A model generated the notes under the pieces. The model made no database searches, was not told the origin of the DNA, and saw only the letters and a program-made list of their open reading frames with translations. DNA of 64,000 nucleotides from Anodontia alba (taxonomy: Eukaryota; Mollusca; Bivalvia; Lucinida; Lucinidae), in assembly GCA_964016985.1 (NCBI GenBank), contig OZ024827.1, positions 78,012,335-78,076,334 on the forward strand, read 5' to 3'. The number at the start of each line of letters is the position of its first letter. Positions within the stretch are counted from its first letter, which is position 1. Of this stretch, positions 8,872 through 18,545 are shown piece after piece. The translations under genes and the position numbers were made by a program.

Positions 8872-9968
8872 TACGAGGGGTGTTCCAAAAGATTTGCTTA
8901 CTATGACCGGTAACGTTCAAAATGAAAGTGATCATACATTTCTTTATTCCATGACCTCAAAGTGGTCTTCAAGTCTAGAAATGCATAGTCGATGACGTAT
9001 GGACTGAGGCACTATAATGTAGTGGTCGTACATGTTTGAAAACCATGACTGGATGCCGTTGCTTATAGTATATATATTTTTCAATTTCTTCAATACCACA
9101 TCTTAGTAGAATTTTCCAGTAACGCTTTTGCCTTTTCTCATTAGCATCTGTATTGCAACGCCTTTAACAGAGAAGAAGATTGCATACAAAACATTCTTTG
9201 CACTTAACGTGCGAATAACGGGTCCTTTTCTGTTTTTGGTGGCCCATATTTTATTGCTAACCTTCCAAATAGGTTCAAAATAATAAACCTAAGTTGCATC
9301 ACCAGTGACTACATTTACAAATTTCTTTTCATCATATTTTGGAAATATTTTGGGCAATTGTTTGACAATTTTAACTCTCTGCTTTTTTTTGACCATCAGT
9401 CACCAAATGAGGCACCCTCCTAGCAGAAATCTTCCTAACATTCAAGATATCCTTTAGAATGTAATAAACTCTTTATAGTGAGATGCAAATCATTCATGCT
9501 TTATATGTACTGTATACATAGCATCTCATTTAACAATTTCTTTTACTTATGATACAATTTCGTCACAAAATGCAGACTTTGGCAGACCTGATTTGTCTGC
9601 ATTTCCAATCGACTCTTTCTTTTTCGTCTACGAACCGTATCATCAGAAACATTAGTAGATCAATAAAAAAGATATACTTCAGCAAGTATTTGTTTCAAAG
9701 GAAGGCCTACCTTAGAGCAAGCGTTTATGTAGGTCCGTATTTCCTCCTTCTTGGCAACACTTTTACCAACCATTTTTCTACAGTAGTCAACGACTGCGTG
9801 TATTCAAATGGCAAGTTATCTATCTTTCAATTAGAAATATTTGGCTCATGTACACACTATTGTGTAAGTATTGGGTAGTGCTCTACAGGTATGTATTGAT
9901 TTGTTTCAAGTTCCAAGAAGATATCGAGCAACGACACAATAAGCAATTCTTTTGGAACACTCCTCCTA
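8872..9968 (-). mobile_element. Decayed mariner-like transposon, family 2
   Basis: Inverted ends CGAGGGGTGTTCCAAAAGAT (left) and TTCTTTTGGAACACTCCTCC (right) each abut a TA, the Tc1/mariner target. The span is about 1.1 kb against a usual 1.3 kb, and the minus strand holds transposase debris. It is a different mariner family from the copies at 19962 and 27960. Confidence 0.8.
8905..9450 (-). pseudogene. Mariner-type transposase pseudogene (family 2)
   Basis: Minus-strand pieces in order: VPHLVTDGQKK, then with a frame change VKQLPKIFPKYDEKKFVNVV, TGDAT followed by a stop where Trp is expected and then VYYFEPIWKVSNKIWATKNR, LSAKNVLYAIFFSVKG, GKSVTGKFY, VLKKLKN and, near 9000-9030, LHYSASVHTSSTMHF (the HDNA.AH-type second Asp motif, changed). 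The stretch that should carry the third Asp (PYSPDL.PCDFF) is absent, so there is an internal deletion of about 150-200 bases. The N-terminal helix-turn-helix portion was not readable. Catalytic capacity is lost. Confidence 0.75.
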
Positions 9969-10490
9969 CACGTGCATGCTTCATATACTGTGTGGTACCG
10001 ATTGAGAAAACAGGTATATAAAAATTATAACTTATTTTTGTTTGTTTTGAAGAGTACATACCTTCTAGCTGTTTGTTCTTAATCTCTCGCAATCGAGACA
10101 TTAAATAGGTAGGTAAAAACAATTAGGCTTAGCTCCATCTACAATTGAACTACCTTCAAACGACTGTTTATTACTTTCGGTTGCTTAATTTGTTTTGATT
10201 GAGTGTCGGGGCAACCGAAAGACCTGGGGAGTTATAATTGAGGGGATGGCAAGTGATGTATTCTTCATAATGTATATGAATAGAAATATATCCGTGCCAA
10301 ATGTGGGCGCACAGATGTTTATCTTTAAATTTTTAACTTTTTTTCGATAGCAATTAACCCTATGTGTTTTAAACAAATTTTATGTTTGCAAGAAACACTG
10401 ATTTCAAAAAAAACTTGGTATGATAGGTCCTCGATAGATCCTTTTTTTTTTTTTGAATGCTCATCTGCAACTTTGTATGATAACCAATAC
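9969..10490. other. Unassigned AT-rich sequence
   Basis: No gene or named repeat; a short T-run sits at 10441-10454. Confidence 0.35.
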
Positions 10491-10597
10491 CCCAGTCAGC
10501 ATTCTACGTAAATCTATATCGGGCCGTCATCGGCCCGTCAGGGTAGCTGACGGGCCGATGACGGCCCGATGTAGATTTACGTAGAATGCTAGCTAGG
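10491..10597. mobile_element. Family C near-perfect hairpin element, copy 2
   Basis: Same 107-base palindrome as at 1295-1401. Here the arms (CTACGTAAATCTATATCGGG, then CCGTCATCGGCCCGTCAG) match their partners almost without mismatch around GGTAG. Confidence 0.75.
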
Positions 10598-10999
10598 ACA
10601 ATGGTGTTTTTAATAGTAAATTTTCAAATAACATCAGCGCAGAAACAACTTAAGAAGTATGAGCCAAACTTTCTACAAAGAACTGCAACAGAGGAACAGC
10701 CTTGGAACGTCCAGCAGAATAAAATATTGTGGGTATGTAAACTAGTTTTCTACTACTCGAAACATCTGATGCAGCGTCAAGATACAAAATGTGAGTGTGG
10801 TCCGCATAGGTACTTTTACATCTTTAGTGTAACAGCATGTACTAAAATAACAAATAACAATGTACAGTAGAACTTCAATAGCTCGAACCCCGATGGCTCG
10901 TTTACCATAGATGAGTCGAACACTTTCTTGAGTCCGCAGGGATATCCTCCAAATACGATATACGGATAATTTAGGGAGATTTTCTTCTTTTAGCTTGCA
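10598..10999. other. Unassigned, with a solo pogo-type end
   Basis: At 10866-10965, CAGTAGAACTTCAATAGCTC...AGTCGAACACTTTCTTGAG resembles one end of the pogo-type elements at 13297 and 36665. The 94-residue open frame before it has no recognisable content. Confidence 0.35.
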
Positions 11000-11157
11000 A
11001 ATGTATGCTGTGTCATATGAGTCGTCTCATCTGGATCTACGCTGTTTGACATTGCGTCTTTCAGCTTTACGTATAAACTTCTTTTCAAACGATAGTTTGT
11101 TAAAAACAGAAAAGCAGACGAAAAATGTCGTCTGAAATTTGGCACCGAAAGAGTTAA
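11000..11157 (-). repeat. Dispersed repeat P, inverse copy of 25313-25445
   Basis: GTCGTCTCATCTGGATCTAC...GCGTCTTTCAGCTTTACGTA...AATGTCGTCTGAAATTTGGC...CGAAAGAGTTAA aligns to the reverse complement of 25313-25445 and of its duplicate near 26005-26145. A small inverted motif (GACGAAAAATGTCGTC) lies near one end. Confidence 0.65.
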
Positions 11158-11400
11158 TGTTTGCTTTTATTAAGCTTTATGAAGTTTCTTGATTGGAATG
11201 AAAATAAAACAGACATTAATCTGTTTATAACACAGTTTGTTTTAATATTTTTATATTTGCCGGGATCGTCACAAACCGACGTCTCGGCAAATATAAATTG
11301 TCCTTAATGAGCTAATCGAATAGTCTTCCATAAGTAAAAATACAAAGCTATATTAAGAGACCCGCGCGATTCGCGCGCCGGTCAATAAACTGCGGTGAAA
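11158..11400 (-). repeat. Dispersed repeat O with extra internal segment
   Basis: Reverse-complement match to 4350-4510, interrupted by about 100 bases (around 11272-11375) that the other copy lacks. The extra part includes GCGCGATTCGCGCGC, a short perfect palindrome. Confidence 0.6.
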
Positions 11401-12180
11401 GAAGATAGAGGGCTCAATGGCGATCGGAAGCCAGAGCAAATGAAAACCACAAGTTTTCGGACAGCACTAGTCAGGTGCCAACATTCTGAAAACAGCTTGA
11501 GGAAGTCACCGTCACATCGTTTAAGGCTTGACTCACTGTCATGCAGTTGAAGGGGTGTTGAGACCTTTTACTGTAATGATTGACAATCATGTTTGATTGT
11601 TTCGAAAATTAGAACTTTTGTTCTAAAGTTTCTTCACATGAAGAATAATTATAACGATATCTTTCTTGGTCACTTAATTTTTGGAAACATTCCGATAACT
11701 GTGTGAACAATGACAATGATATAGAGCATTACTTCAAGTCTGCATATACGCAAGATACAAATCTATGATTTACTATATGTCATGTTACCCCGCGCTTTAA
11801 GCTTTGATGAACATACATACGCACATACGCACGCGCACACACTCACGTACACGCACGCCTGCAAAGCCAGAGACCATGCAAACGATTTGTCACCACAGCC
11901 ATCGCTTATTAAGCTATTAGCGTGACAGTAAGTGAAATAATTGTGATGCTAAGAAATCCGAATAATTACAGGCTTTTCTGTAGCAGTAGGTTCAGTTTCT
12001 TAACTATATCAATCCTCGTGAAGCTTGTAATTTTGAATAGATATGTTACGGCAGAATATGTTTCAGATTACCTTTGGCGTAGACAATATTAGAGTTTGTC
12101 ACTGCTCCGGAAGTACTTTATGAAAGGCCATTGACTGGTCCAATGCTATTTTTCATGGACTGCTCAACATATTCACCAAG
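11401..12180. other. Unassigned, with an alternating CA/CG tract
   Basis: 11814-11865 is an alternating purine-pyrimidine stretch (ACATACGCACATACGCACGC). Around 11409-11450 lies a dispersed-tail fragment. Nothing else is recognised. Confidence 0.35.
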
Positions 12181-12268
12181 TATTAGCTTTCACAAAAAGC
12201 TTGATCTGTGCTTAGCATACAAGCGTAGACAAAGTTTTTTTTTTTCTTGTGTGAAAGCTAATACCTGT
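12181..12268. repeat. Short hairpin element
   Basis: TATTAGCTTTCACAAAAAGC at the left is mirrored by TTGTGTGAAAGCTAATAC at the right, with a T-run before the right arm. Only one copy is seen in the window. Confidence 0.5.
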
Positions 12269-12483
12269 ACCATGTAGACATTATTAGGGTGAATTCACAC
12301 AGCATAGCATTAGGTCATAAGACTACCAGCTCATATGAACCAGGTAACGCAAGACTTTAATTGTTAGGTTGCAAAATTACTGAAATGCACATCAACATAA
12401 AACTAAATTTGGTCACATTTAAAATATTTGTTCTTCTTTTGTGTTTGTGTTCATTGCTTTGAAGGGCCGTTCCTTTCAGACTA
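12269..12483. other. Unassigned spacer
   Basis: Nothing recognised. Confidence 0.3.
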
Positions 12484-12763
12484 CATCACGAAAACATGCC
12501 TATATAATTTTGACCCCCTTATATCCCACTTTTATATGGTAAAACTGGGGATTACAGGGGTATACATTATTTTTCTTAGTTTTGCTGAAAACATAGATTG
12601 TGGGTACTCGTTAGAACCGCCTCGTCTAGGCGGTTCTAACGAGTACCTACAATCTATGTTTTGGGCAGAAATTTGAAAATTATCTGATTTTTTTTTATCT
12701 GACAATTTTCAGTTTTTGAAGATGAAATTTTCTTTATATTTGTATAGGCGTGTTTTCGTAATG
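12484..12763. mobile_element. Family A hairpin element, copy 3
   Basis: Full length, ends CATCACGAAAACATGCCTAT and ATAGGCGTGTTTTCGTAATG. The central stem is complete and meets at CCTCGTCTAGG. Confidence 0.85.
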
Positions 12764-12984
12764 ATTTATCTTCACTACAGCTGGTCATAGTGTTGCGTGG
12801 CGGCCGAAAAACGTCTCCCTGAACATAACTAACTACATTGTAATTTACTTTTACCGGTCCATTGTACTCTTTGAGCCTGGCCTGAAAAGACATTAATTTC
12901 ATAAAACGGGTCCTTGACGAGGCTCGCCAAGAAAACTTTAGCTATTTTCATTCTTATGAAAATGTTCGGCGCCTGGCTATCAAT
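12764..12984. other. Unassigned spacer
   Basis: Part of it (CACTACAGCTGGTCATAGTG...GTGGCGGCCG) weakly resembles 22985-23035. No gene is seen. Confidence 0.3.
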
Positions 12985-13290
12985 CTGTGGTCGGGCTCAT
13001 CGTGGTCGTTTGTGGTTTTCTTGTGTTCTGGCTTCAGATCGCTATTGAGCCCTTTGCACAGTGCTTTTGAGTATATGTTTTTCATTGTGATGTTTCGCAC
13101 ATTAGTTAGAGGATTTCTAAGCGGACGGAACATATATTTGTAATTTGGGCGAGGTTTCGCGCGCGAGTAAAACTGGTTTAAGCCACCCCAGTAGTGTGGC
13201 GTTTGTTTTGTCCTGCTTTGTTCCTAATCTCTCCTTCTGTTAGTGCCTCAAGAGTGCTGTACTTCGTGATTGTAACATGTCCTCAGTATA
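12985..13290 (+). repeat. Dispersed retroelement-like 3' tail (family L)
   Basis: GGGCTCATCGTGGTCGTTTG...GGCTTCAGATCGCTATTGAG, then GGTTTAAGCCACCCCAGTAG, TGTTCCTAATCTCTCCTTC and GTGATTGTAACATGTCCTC occur in order. Pieces recur near 8398-8515, 17960-18060, 18540-18640, 34905-34960, 57350-57420 (inverted) and 59735-59880. No coding function is seen. Confidence 0.45.
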
Positions 13291-13296
13291 TTCACA

Positions 13297-13644
13297 TACA
13301 GTCGAACCTCGTTATCTCGAACTCGCTTATTTCGAATTACCGCTTATCTCGAAGTGAAAATCTGGTCCCTGTTTTGACATGAAACTATGACAACAGGTAA
13401 CAAAATAATGTGGAAAAGAGGAGCAATTTCTCCAATTGCTCCTGAGGAGCTATTTCTCCTCTTTTCCACATTATTTTATATATATATTTCTAACATCAGG
13501 AGTCAAATTACATATTCATTTGTTAAATGTAGTTGTTCAATTTATTGTTTTCCTCACTCTCTCAACTCTGATATGTCGAGGTACGGATATCTCGAAGTGT
13601 TTCAGTGAGTCCCTTGGAATTCGAGATAACGAGAGTCGACTGTA
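13297..13644. mobile_element. Pogo/Tigger-type non-autonomous element, copy 1
   Basis: Terminal inverted repeats CAGTCGAACCTCGTTATCTC and GAGATAACGAGAGTCGACTG lie between TA dinucleotides (13297-98 and 13643-44), a 344-base body. Sub-terminal repeats of TATCTCGAAGTG follow. A strong internal hairpin at about 13405-13475 (AATAATGTGGAAAAGAGGAG pairing with CTCCTCTTTTCCACATTATT) is the central feature. The TIR style resembles pogo/Tigger elements; no transposase is encoded. Confidence 0.75.
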
Positions 13645-13968
13645 TATTTGAAGGCTTAAGACTTCAATGATACCGATACAAGGCTTGTTATTTTATGTGT
13701 TCTTTGTTTCTTAGGGAAACCGTTATAGATTTATGTGCACATGATTAGAAACCAGTATTCGCCATTAAACAATTTTGGCAAAATCAACAAACAACAAATC
13801 TGGGATATTTATATCACTATTGTCGAGAAAATAGGATAGGAAAATCCCATTCGAAGACAGTTTGCACGAACTGTTAATGAAGTATCACCCCAAGTTTTCT
13901 GGGAAAGAAAATATAATTCACAAGATCTGTTGCTAATACTTTCAGGTTCTTTGATAATCTGTATTCCA
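13645..13968. other. Unassigned
   Basis: Contains a short TTCGAAGACAGTTTGCACGA piece reminiscent of family M. No gene is seen. Confidence 0.3.
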
Positions 13969-14146
13969 GGGCCCAGTTGTTCAAAGCTAACGACATCGTT
14001 AGTTAACGATTCGTTAAAATTTACATCGAATGATACCGCAAATATGCTGAAATGTTTTGCTGAAAAAATGTAAGTAGCTTTTGCAGTGAAACGAAATGAC
14101 CCTTAACGTGCTCGTTAAGCCAACGACGCTTTGAACAACTGGGCCC
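13969..14146. mobile_element. Family B palindromic element, copy 2
   Basis: Near-perfect ends GGGCCCAGTTGTTCAAAGCT and GCTTTGAACAACTGGGCCC, inner inverted repeats TTAGTTAACGATTCGTTAA and CGTGCTCGTTAAG, and the shared centre TGCTGAAAAAATGTAAGTAG. Confidence 0.8.
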
Positions 14147-14148
14147 TT

Positions 14149-14607
14149 TGATGCATTGACTGAGTTGGGAGCCTTTATGCGAACCGAATTTTTATGTATT
14201 TCTGTATTAAGAGTAGCATCGGGACCCATGGTGAAGTTGGCTAGCTGTAAAAGTGCTTTAACCCCCCCCCCCACTCCCCCCACCCGGTGGTTTACTCTAC
14301 TCTTCTAAGGCGGTGGTCCCGGTGTTGGCCTTACTCTTTGTTGCTTTGTGGTTTATTCTACGAGGCGATTTGTTTTATGTCTTACCTGTTGTCATTTTGT
14401 TCTTGTGTTTTTTTTTTTCAGTTCTTTTAGCATTGCGATTACCTCGCTTGGAGAAGGGAGAGTTAATCTTAGTGCTTTTCGTACGTTTGTTCGATTTGTG
14501 CTTGTTCGGATTTGTCGTTTTACTCTTCCTCTTGGTGTCTGGGAAGGGCTGCGGTTTGTGATTATGACACTCCCTGGACTTCACTCTTACCTTTTTTTCA
14601 TCCTTGG
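14149..14607 (+). mobile_element. 3' tail of the RT family seen at 43.3-44.4 kb (family K)
   Basis: GATGCATTGACTGAGTTGGG through CTCCCTGGACTTCACTCTTA and a run of T matches, in the same order, the reverse complement of 43321-43770 and of 26140-26530. It therefore represents the non-coding 3' end of that retroelement, 5'-truncated and here abutting the family B element. Its last bases are CTTACCTTTTTTT, so the 3' end is T-rich, not poly-A. A hydrophobic open frame (14313-14561) crosses it but is not accepted as coding. Confidence 0.65.
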
Positions 14608-14722
14608 CTACCCAAAATGCGCATAGCGAAGACTCTGATCAGACTGCACGAAAGCGCAGGCTGATCTGAATCTTCGCTCAGTGCACCTATACGTAGGTAC
14701 GGTTTCTAACGTTTTGGCTAAT
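14590..14722. mobile_element. Family D element, right half only
   Basis: CATCCTTGGCTACCCAAAAT, GCGAAGACTCTGATCAGACT, GCGCAGGCTGATCTGAATCT and CGTAGGTACGGTTTCTAACG follow in family D order, with the left half missing. Confidence 0.65.
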
Positions 14723-14863
14723 TTGATAATTATTCTTGTCACGTCACGCACGCGAGGCTAGAGCAATAGAATAGGATAGAATGCGTAGGGTGTTTCTGGC
14801 TATCACAGAAAACATAAAAGCATCTCAGTATCGGTTTACGTCTTTCTGTTGCTCTTGACATTT

Positions 14864-15095
14864 TAGCCGCAACATCAGAAATCGTACCTCCGGACATGTG
14901 CGCCCAGCGAACGTTCAGATCAGCCTGCGCATTCGCGCAGTCTAATCAGAATTTTCACTGGCCGCATTTTGGATAGCCATGGATGCAAATTTCTTCATGC
15001 GGACAACAAAAACTCTGACCGGACTTCGCGGATGCGCAGGCTGATGTGAGTCTTCGTTTGGCGCACAAGTAACAAGGTACATTTTCTCACGTTGC
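14864..15095. mobile_element. Family D double-hairpin element, full copy
   Basis: Outer ends AGCCGCAACATCAGAAATCG and GGTACATTTTCTCACGTTGC. Both inner palindromes and the TTTTGGATAGCC...CATGCGGACAACAAAAACTC middle are present. Confidence 0.75.
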
Positions 15096-15284
15096 AGCGT
15101 GTTTTGTATTGAATTCTGAAATACGTTATTCGCCAGGGGATTGGGAACGTGTACGTGTGCTGTCCAATTTACCAGAGAAAATGAGACAAAGGAAAATGTA
15201 AATTCTGTATAACACTACTGTTGGTTCTGCTTAAGGTCATTCTGATAGACTTGTCTTGATGAAAAGAAGGCATAAACAACAAGA
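15096..15284. other. Unassigned spacer
   Basis: Nothing recognised. Confidence 0.3.
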
Positions 15285-15485
15285 GTTATTATGTATTATA
15301 TTTATCCCAAGTATTCGGACAGACAAAGTAAACAAAATAATGCAGAAACTGATGCAATGATATCCATATCGAGTTCTTAACATCAAAGAGAAAGACAGAT
15401 CCATACAATTTTACAGTCACAAAAAGAACAGATGAAAGCAGAGTAGGCAACCCTTTCCAAAAAAGGAGGCAGAAAAACATTTGTA
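15285..15485. repeat. Diverged dispersed repeat, partner of 4005-4150
   Basis: See 4005-4150: colinear similarity over about 135 bases, followed by AAAAACATTTGTAAG. Confidence 0.55.
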
Positions 15486-15904
15486 AGTGAAAAATACAGA
15501 ATATTCAGCAAATAGTACCACAATAAAAGTACCAACTTGGAACGGTCCGTAATAAATTACTGGGAGCCTTAACAAAGATTGACTCCAGCAATAAATTACT
15601 CAGGCCTGAGCAAAAAGTGACCCAAGCAATAACTACTGGGGGCAGATATAGGGGGTGGGGGGTAGGGAAGGGGGGTGGGGGCTTTAACAAAGAGTGAAGA
15701 GCAAACCTGAGAACCCTGTGTAGCAGTTTGATCGGTACTGCATTGTTTGACATTCCGAAACATCGCTTTAGCCTAAACACCAAGTAATTAAATGGAATTA
15801 TTCAAATATTTGAATATTACTGGTGAGTGTTAAGTGTCCGAATAGTTGGTGTAAATGCGTTAATTTATTTAGCATTTGATTTTAGACGTGTGTACAAGCA
15901 TACT
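15486..15904. other. Unassigned, with a G-rich tract
   Basis: 15645-15690 is a run of five or more G-blocks (GGGGGTGGGGGGTAGGGAAG then GGGGGGTGGGGG), able in principle to form a G-quadruplex on the plus strand. The flanking sequence repeats GCAATAAATTACT-like words but has no recognised element. Confidence 0.5.
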
Positions 15905-16129
15905 TAATCCATCTAAGCCTAGCGTCCTATAAAAGGGACATTAACAGTGTAGACCCAGATCAGACGCTGCAGAACGCGGCGTCTGATCAAGGTCTACACT
16001 GTTTGCGTTGAACACAAGGATTTCTATAAAATATAGTAACAATAAAAACTGATCCGACACCCCTTAAATTGGAAATGAACCGATCCAAAATGTTGAGGTA
16101 GGAGAGTCCATTCGACATAAATGGGTTAA
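15905..16129. mobile_element. Family F hairpin element, full copy
   Basis: Ends TTAATCCATCTAAGCCTAG and CGACATAAATGGGTTAA. A strong stem, GTGTAGACCCAGATCAGACG pairing with CGTCTGATCAAGGTCTACAC, lies in the left part. The right part (AAGGATTTCTATAAAATATA...GGTAGGAGAGTCCATTCG) is shared with 38045-38242 and 50496-50722. Confidence 0.8.
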
Positions 16130-16150
16130 TGGAGTCTTACTTCACCTTTG

Positions 16151-16214
16151 CTACAATATTATCTACACACGTAAAGAACTTACTACAATATTATCTACAC
16201 ACGTAAAGAACTTA
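16151..16214. repeat. 32 bp tandem duplication
   Basis: CTACAATATTATCTACACAC followed by GTAAAGAACTTA occurs twice without mismatch. Confidence 0.9.
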
Positions 16215-16451
16215 CATCTGAACAATAAAAGACTTAGCCTATTATTGTTGCTGAAAATGTGTTTTATTTCAACAACCCTGCTGGTGCAGGTGTCATGAGC
16301 TACGTTTCCTCGGGTTGCCGCTCAAATGATGACTTAGTTGACGACGGTTTCCTATGAAATGCTCTCGGATTGCTAATGTTTTAGCAGAGTATGCTAATCG
16401 AACAAGGCAACAGCGAACGTTAACGACCCGTAAACTGTTTTATAGTCTAAA

Positions 16452-16453
<2 letters not shown>
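16215..16453. other. Unassigned spacer
   Basis: Nothing recognised. Confidence 0.3.

Positions 16454-16496
<43 letters not shown>
16454..16496. repeat. (TG)n microsatellite
   Basis: About 21 uninterrupted TG units. Confidence 0.95.
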
Positions 16497-16501
<5 letters not shown>

Positions 16502-16794
16502 ACTAAGCACAGCTTCTGCCCATTAAAGCTAGGATAGATGGAGATCTGTGTTCTAGACTCGGGATCTATCTAATAAATGTGTGATTGGATAACCTTAAAT
16601 TGATAAAAAACATTTTGATCAAATGGTAGTTAAAATTTATCCTGGTGGGCTTCAGATAAACAAAGCTTATGGCTCTGATAAGGATATAATTTCTACTTAA
16701 TTTATGACAAGCGGGTACTCAGTGTATTGCTATCCAGCAGCAGGTCATATAACCACTGGGAATGTGAAAATAATTCCGAGCCCCCTAGTAATAT
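16497..16794. other. Unassigned spacer
   Basis: Nothing recognised. Confidence 0.3.
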
Positions 16795-17390
16795 GTTTAC
16801 TGACCGTTCCAAGGCGGTGCTGCTGCTATGGTTTACTATTTCTGTCATTGTATGTCTTTGCATTTATGTCCTGGTGAAAGTTTTATTTTGGATAGCCGTT
16901 TGGCCAATATTTTGGAAAGAAACTGTCCTTTTGGCTTTCTGCTTCTAGTGTTTTGATTGTGGTGCCGTTGCTTTAAGTGTGTCCTTCTTTCCCTTTGGTG
17001 TCTTTGACGGAAGGTGTTAGATAATTGTATCGATTCCTGGATAATGCCTTCCTTTGTATTGTGTATACCACGGCAGAATTAAGGGCGTGGTTGTGGCCAT
17101 GTAAAATCGATTTAAGATCCCCAGTAAGGTTTTTACTGATCGTTCTAAGGCAGTGCTTCTGCTGTGGTTTACTATTTCTGCCATTGTATGTCTTTGCATG
17201 TATGTCCTGGTGAAATTTTTGTTTTGGATAGCTGTTTGGCTAATTGTTTGGAAAAGAAACTGTCCTTTTGGCGTTCTGCTTGTAGTGTTTTGATTGTGGT
17301 GCTGTTGCTTTAAGTATGTCCTTCTTTCCCTTTGGTGTGTGTGTTGGGCGGAAGGTGTTAGATAATTGTATCGATTCCTTATCATTGCCT
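16795..17390 (+). repeat. Two direct copies of a diverged retroelement tail
   Basis: GACCGTTCCAAGGCGGTGCT at 16802 and GATCGTTCTAAGGCAGTGCT near 17138 each start about 240 bases of matching sequence (CTATGGTTTACTATTTCTGT, TTTGCATTTATGTCCTGGTG, TTTTGATTGTGGTGC) ending in AAGGTGTTAGATAATTGTAT. The first part resembles GACCGTTCTAGGGCGGTGGT in family K tails, so this is a sub-family. A third piece is at 60893-60970. Confidence 0.6.
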
Positions 17391-17397
17391 TCCCTTT

Positions 17398-17738
17398 TCA
17401 TTGCTGTGATTTTCAAATTGTTAATTTCCCGATTCTGCATGACGACGTTACTCGTGCATCATTATTGTATCTCCTAACGTATTCGTTCTTAGGATCTAGT
17501 CAAGTCATTCACTTTAAGAAACGTAATAAACATTCAACTGCTCAACTTCTAAAACTGAGGATTCGGTAACATAAGCTGTGTAAAACCTTTTCTATATTTT
17601 ATCGCCATACTTCTGAATTGATTTTTAAATATAACGGTGGCTTGAAACCACTTCTGGAGGAAGGGCTATTGGAACCCGAATTTTATAACGACTTAATCTA
17701 TCAGTTCAAAAGGATTTTGGTAATACATTTTTTCGGGA
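17398..17738 (+). pseudogene. Reverse-transcriptase family C-terminal remnant
   Basis: Plus-strand translation reads DFQIVNFPILHDDVTRAS, then a worn LLTYSFLGSSQVIHFKKRNK and HSTAQLLKLRIR, a one-base frame change and stop, then HKLCKTFSIFYRHTSELIFK and YNGGLKPLLEEGLLEPEFYN followed by DLIYQFKRI. It aligns end to end with the minus-strand remnant at 43908-44443 (DFDIVNFPFLDGDVPRRTSY, KLLRQGYRYFKLRKAFSKFY, LLQQGISEPEFYGDLVYRF). At least one frameshift and a stop inactivate it. The catalytic palm motifs, which lie N-terminal to this region in relatives, are not present. The parent family is an RT-encoding element common in bivalves and other invertebrates; its class is not settled here. Confidence 0.7.
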
Positions 17739-17765
17739 TAATTTTTAACAAATGTCAATGATTGC

Positions 17766-17814
17766 AAAAAAAAAAAAAAAAAAAAAAAAAAAATAATAAT
17801 AATAATAATAATAA
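17766..17814. repeat. Poly-A run followed by (AAT)n
   Basis: About 27 A then about seven AAT units, immediately 3' of the RT remnant's flank. It produces a spurious lysine/asparagine frame. Confidence 0.9.
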
Positions 17815-18133
17815 CAAAAATGTTACAACGTGTATGTTATACGGCCAACAGCATGTATGGGTCATACTTTTGCCCCTCGCCCCCTTAATTGCACCATGGA
17901 ACTTAGACATAATGTCCCTTCCCCAGTTTCTCAGAAGGTTGGCGCCTGACTGTTGTTGACAGTGGTCGGGCACACCGTAGTCCGATTGCCCTGGTGCAGT
18001 TTTCTTTTTATTATTATTTGTGTTTATTTGTGGCCTTAAACTGTTGTGATAGAGGACCCTGCAGGAACAAAAAACATACCTGCAGCTTCGAGTTTCCTGA
18101 GACCTAAGTATGAGGTTCCGTTTGGGTAAATCT
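17815..18133. other. Unassigned, with family L tail fragment
   Basis: GTCGGGCACACCGTAGTCCG...GTTTATTTGTGGCC (17962-18035) belongs to the dispersed L tail. No gene is seen. Confidence 0.35.
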
Positions 18134-18400
18134 CATTACGAAAACATGCCTATTCAAATGTATTGAAAATTTCAACACCAAAACCTGAAAGTTTTCAGAT
18201 AAAAAGTTCTGATATTTTTCATATTTCTGCTCAAAATATAGATTGTGGGTACTCGTTCCGAGGCGGTTCTAACAAGTACCCACAATCTATGTTTTTGAGC
18301 AGAAATAGGAAAAATAATGTATACCACTGTAAACCCCAATTTTACTATATAAAAGTGGGGTTTAAGGGGGTCAAAACTATATAGGCATGTTTTCGGGACG
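18134..18400. mobile_element. Family A hairpin element, copy 4
   Basis: Ends CATTACGAAAACATGCCTAT and ATAGGCATGTTTTCGGGACG. Orientation is inverted relative to copy 1. The central stem is shortened, going from GTGGGTACTCGTT straight to CCGAGGCGGTTCTAAC. Confidence 0.8.
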
Positions 18401-18407
18401 TAGATGG

Positions 18408-18545
18408 TATATACAAACAAACACGAACTGCAAAAGAGGAACAGTTTGGGACGGTCAACTCAGCCATCTCACAGTAATAGTTTCCGCTGACCATCCCAAG
18501 CTGTTCCTCTTTTGCAGTTTTGCAGTTCGTTTTTGTTTGTGTGTC
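18408..18545. mobile_element. Hairpin element beside copy 4
   Basis: CAAACAAACACGAACTGCAA and GAGGAACAGTTTGGGACGGT at the left are mirrored by ACCATCCCAAGCTGTTCCTC and the GCAGTTCGTTTTTGTTTGTG region at the right. The right arm has a small duplication (TTTTGCAG twice). It is a single copy in the window. Confidence 0.65.

Noticed and set aside
9549..9878. 109-residue plus-strand frame
   Set aside because: It lies antisense to the interior of the decayed mariner at 8872-9968 and has no motif of its own.
11814..11865. Telomere-like or Z-DNA-forming repeat
   Set aside because: No TTAGGG units; only an irregular alternating CA/CG stretch.
14313..14626. Two overlapping frames that look like membrane proteins
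   Set aside because: They fall in the T-rich 3' tail of a retroelement; hydrophobicity follows from T-rich codons. Kept only as a low-interest finding because a core recurs.
17017..17385. 122-residue minus-strand frame
   Set aside because: It reads antisense through the duplicated retroelement tail; similar words at 60807-61247 show it is repeat-derived.
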